This document shows positions 6,043-6,164 of a stretch of 6,164 nucleotides of DNA, one piece after another (position 1 is the first letter of the stretch; every line of letters starts with the position of its first letter). The notes under the pieces were generated by a model. That model was not told the DNA's origin. It did no database searches and saw only the letters and a program-made list of their open reading frames with translations. A program made the translations under genes and the position numbers. Location of the stretch: contig JAQTMA010000026.1 of NCBI GenBank assembly GCA_028714615.1, positions 23,298-29,461 of the forward strand, given 5' to 3'. The DNA comes from Anaerolineaceae bacterium. GTDB lineage: Bacteria; Chloroflexota; Anaerolineae; Anaerolineales; Anaerolineaceae.

Positions 6043-6164
6043 CTACCCAATTTCTGGGGTAATTAATCCATACGTACCATCTCGGCGGCGGTAAAGCACA
6101 TTGATCGCATCGTTGTCCACGTTATAGAATACGAAGAAATTCTCATGACCAAGCAGTTCCATCT
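6043..6164 (-). CDS. hpf: Ribosome hibernation promoting factor, long form (C-terminal end only)
   Basis: Only the last 39 full codons are inside the window, ending at TAG (6043-6045). They read [20 protein letters not shown], then [19 protein letters not shown]. This is the typical end of the C-terminal dimerisation domain of long-form HPF (YvyD/HPF-long), which lets two 70S ribosomes pair into inactive 100S dimers. The GHxFFVFx[11 protein letters not shown] and YGLI patterns are hallmark residues. The N-terminal ribosome-binding domain lies beyond the right edge. The stop is 88 bases before the folE start on the same strand, with the strong hairpin in between. Confidence 0.88.
   Translation of the reverse strand, partial: MELLGHENFFVFYNVDNDAINVLYRRRDGTYGLITPEIG

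Overview
The window looks like ordinary bacterial chromosome with moderate GC. No mobile elements, CRISPR arrays or RNA genes are visible. The copper operon layout (CsoR-type repressor, CopZ, CopA), a TlpA thioredoxin anchored by one helix, a divergent Lgt-like membrane protein, and a long-form ribosome hibernation factor with a YRRRDG tail together suggest a Chloroflexota (Anaerolineae-like) or other non-proteobacterial lineage. That placement is an inference from gene content and protein style, not from a marker gene.

Left part (1-2876, minus strand): a copper-homeostasis operon read right to left as csoR, copZ, copA. A strong sigma70-type promoter (TTGACA, 17 bp, TAGAAT) lies upstream of csoR. 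A TACCCC/GGGGTA inverted repeat that fits a CsoR operator sits just downstream of the predicted transcription start. copA runs off the left edge and lacks only its last membrane helix region. CsoR would sense Cu(I) and release the operator, CopZ would carry Cu(I), and CopA would pump it out.

Middle (2943-4398, plus strand): a divergent promoter, whose -35 box is an inverted copy of the csoR -35 box, drives a membrane-anchored TlpA/ResA-like thioredoxin. One base after its stop begins a polytopic protein of the Lgt fold that keeps the C-terminal RxxxExxR signature but has lost other active-site residues of prolipoprotein diacylglyceryl transferase.

Right part (4448-6164): folate biosynthesis. 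folB and folK overlap by 4 bases on the plus strand and meet folE (GTP cyclohydrolase I, minus strand) tail to tail, sharing a CTAG palindrome as both stop codons. FolE, FolB and FolK catalyse three steps of the tetrahydropterin branch of folate synthesis. Upstream of folE is a perfect 11-bp hairpin whose T-rich side faces the plus direction. Beyond it lies the C-terminal end of a long-form ribosome hibernation promoting factor, cut by the right edge.

There is no clear sign of a novel system. The best leads are local: the Cys-to-Asp second metal domain of CopA, the Lgt-like protein with a partly lost active site, the shortened FolK loop, the back-to-back promoters, and a possible antisense overlap of folBK with folE.
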